A stretch of DNA of 64,000 bases from positions 196,001 through 260,000 of the forward strand of contig CAUYUJ010016138.1 in the NCBI GenBank assembly GCA_963575745.1. The letters run 5' to 3'. The notes under the pieces were generated by a model that was given only the letters and a program-made list of their open reading frames with translations, was not told the DNA's origin and searched no databases. Shown here one piece after another: positions 62,526 to 64,000 of the stretch; the stretch's first letter is position 1; every line of letters starts with the position of its first letter. This stretch comes from Prorocentrum cordatum (Eukaryota > Sar > Dinophyceae > Prorocentrales > Prorocentraceae). A program made the translations under genes and the position numbers.

Positions 62526-64000
62526 TAATACAAGACGGACAAGAAGGGCTTCTATGGATTAGAGGGTCCGGGTCAGAACACTGACCTCTTGAGGGCAATA
62601 GGCGTCGAAATGCTTCGACCGGCACCGACCTATGCGATTGCGGCGGCCGCCCTTCAAGAAAAAGGCCAGGTGGATGATGATGCGTTGAAAGACTTCCTGG
62701 ATTGGTGCACAGAAACGCGCACACCAGAAGAAGAATCGGAACCGTCCGATGGACGGGAATTGAGCACCGATGGTGAAAGTGACTGGGATCGCACGGCGCT
62801 TGACTGCGCGGCTGTGGCTCGACGTCGCGGCGCCCCTCGCATGCCCCTTCGCGGGCGAGGTGCGGGCCACGATGCTCGCCGGGAGAAGGAGCCGGCATGC
62901 CGGCCGTGCTACGACCCAGTCACCAACTTTGCGCAGGTTGGTGAAGAGGAAGAACATCTTGCTCCTCCATCGACGCCGGGCAATGCCCAGGCGATGAACT
63001 ACGCTTGCGTCGCTCGACCTGCCACCAAGGCCGAGGCGGCCAACAATGAAATGGCCCAGAGAGCGCTGATGGATGAGTGGGGGCGTCTTAGAAATATCAA
63101 GACGTGGGATGAATCAAAAGTCCAGGAGCTCCGCGATGTCAAAGAAAGTATAAAAGGAAAGACCTTCCACATCGGGGGACTCTTCGCGATCCTAGTGGAA
63201 AAGAACGCTGAGCTCCCTGAAGGTCACACAGATCGCAAATTCAAAGGGAGAGTGGTATTTGACGGACCAGACGTTAATGCTCAAGACAAGAACGTGGCGC
63301 TGTTCCAAGAACTATCCAGCTGTCCGGCTACCATGCAGGCAAGCAAAGCTGCTGATACATGCGGCTTGTTCGAAGGACACGACATACAACAAGCAGATGC
63401 CCGCCAGGCATGCACCCAGTCTAAGCTAGGAGGCACCCCGACGTGGGTGCGATTGCCCAAGGAAGCATGGCCTGAGAGCTGGGCAGGCATGATCGACCCA
63501 GTATGCCCTCTGCTATTAGCACTGCACGGGCATCCTGATGCTGGTGGATTCCGGGAACAACACAGTGAGGCGCACGTCATGTCGAAGGGGTTCGTACCAA
63601 GAACCTGCTGGAGGAGTTGCTACTATCACCCAGAGCTCTAATTGTTCTTAATCGTATATGTTGATGATGTCAAACTCGCGGGTCCCTCTCGATACCTGGA
63701 GACAGGATGGAATCTTATACTGAGCCCATCTAAGACTGCACCTGAAGGGATCGATATGGACCCACCTACGCCAGTGGGAAGATATCTCGGATGCGAACAC
63801 AGGTTTTCGGAGACATGGATCGATTGGCAAGGCGTCGCTCCAACTGTGTTGGACCCGCCACCTCCCAAGGGCCAAAACGCCGATGGCGTGGCTGAAGCGG
63901 GGCACCAATCAGCTGCGGTCGCCCATGGCGCAAATCAGCAGGGTACAATGATCCCGATCTACTGCGACAGATCATTTCACGTCCCCAAACGGCACGGCGT
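62526..64000 (+). pseudogene. Reverse transcriptase of the Ty1/copia-type element (runs off the window)
   Basis: One frame spans 62526 to the window end with only TAA stops at 62526 and 63639. It includes NNEMAQRALMDEWGRLRNIK and WDESKVQELRDVKESIKGK, FKGRVVFDGPDVNAQDKNV, the region GHDIQQADARQACTQSKLGG in place of the usual 'D-V-x-x-A-F/Y', and LFLIVYVDDVKLAG at 63642-63683, whose YVDD is the catalytic box. The order PR-IN-RT is that of Ty1/copia. An apparent deletion follows YVDD, because the distance to GRYLGCEHRF is short. No LTR is visible inside the window. Confidence 0.75.

Overview
The window looks like nuclear DNA of a dinoflagellate, probably a core, GC-rich lineage; I cannot name the species. 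The strongest evidence is a relict dinoflagellate spliced leader at 48053-48074 on the minus strand: 20 consecutive bases of the 22-nt leader are intact, and it sits at the 5' end of a gene-like segment. Other support comes from short exon candidates with very high third-position GC flanked by polypyrimidine-CAG acceptors, long trinucleotide arrays, and many decayed transposable elements. There is no bacterial operon structure, rRNA, recognisable tRNA or CRISPR array.

Layout. 1-31 kb is gene-poor. It holds a fragment of a LINE-type RNase H (3.4 kb), a decayed reverse transcriptase/RNase H element (12.9-15.3 kb), a ~53-bp satellite with a CCACGTGG core (8.1-8.8 kb), a ~77-bp satellite inside a twice-copied larger unit (26.0-27.7 and 28.1-28.9 kb), a few GC-rich exon candidates, and many short elements with inverted-repeat ends. 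31.5-37 kb is the richest coding stretch. On the minus strand it has a small basic protein, a P-loop NTPase gene interrupted by nonsense and frameshift changes and a 280-bp tandem duplication, and directly downstream a truncated Merlin/IS1595-like transposase (zinc ribbon plus first catalytic Asp). On the plus strand, two exons with good splice sites lie at 32.1-32.5 kb. 37-46.9 kb is mostly minisatellites, microsatellites and short inverted-repeat elements, with a GC-rich plus-strand gene at 44.6-45.5 kb. 46.9-48.07 kb is the spliced-leader-tagged retrogene, on minus. 48.3-54.7 kb holds minisatellites, a near-perfect palindromic element at 49.4 kb, GGA arrays and the C-terminal end of a LINE reverse transcriptase (53.2-54.1 kb). 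54.9-64 kb is a large, decayed Ty1/copia-type retrotransposon on plus. Its order is Gag-like region, CCCH-type fingers, DTG protease, integrase, reverse transcriptase, and it runs off the right edge.

Together the window records repeated retroposition and transposition with little surviving host coding sequence. At least ten short repeat families recur within these 64 kb, most with terminal inverted repeats and no coding capacity. They look like non-autonomous elements. The most novel candidates are the minus-strand block at 32.9-36.9 kb (basic protein, P-loop ATPase, Merlin-like transposase) and the repeat family whose inverted ends differ between copies in a compensating way.
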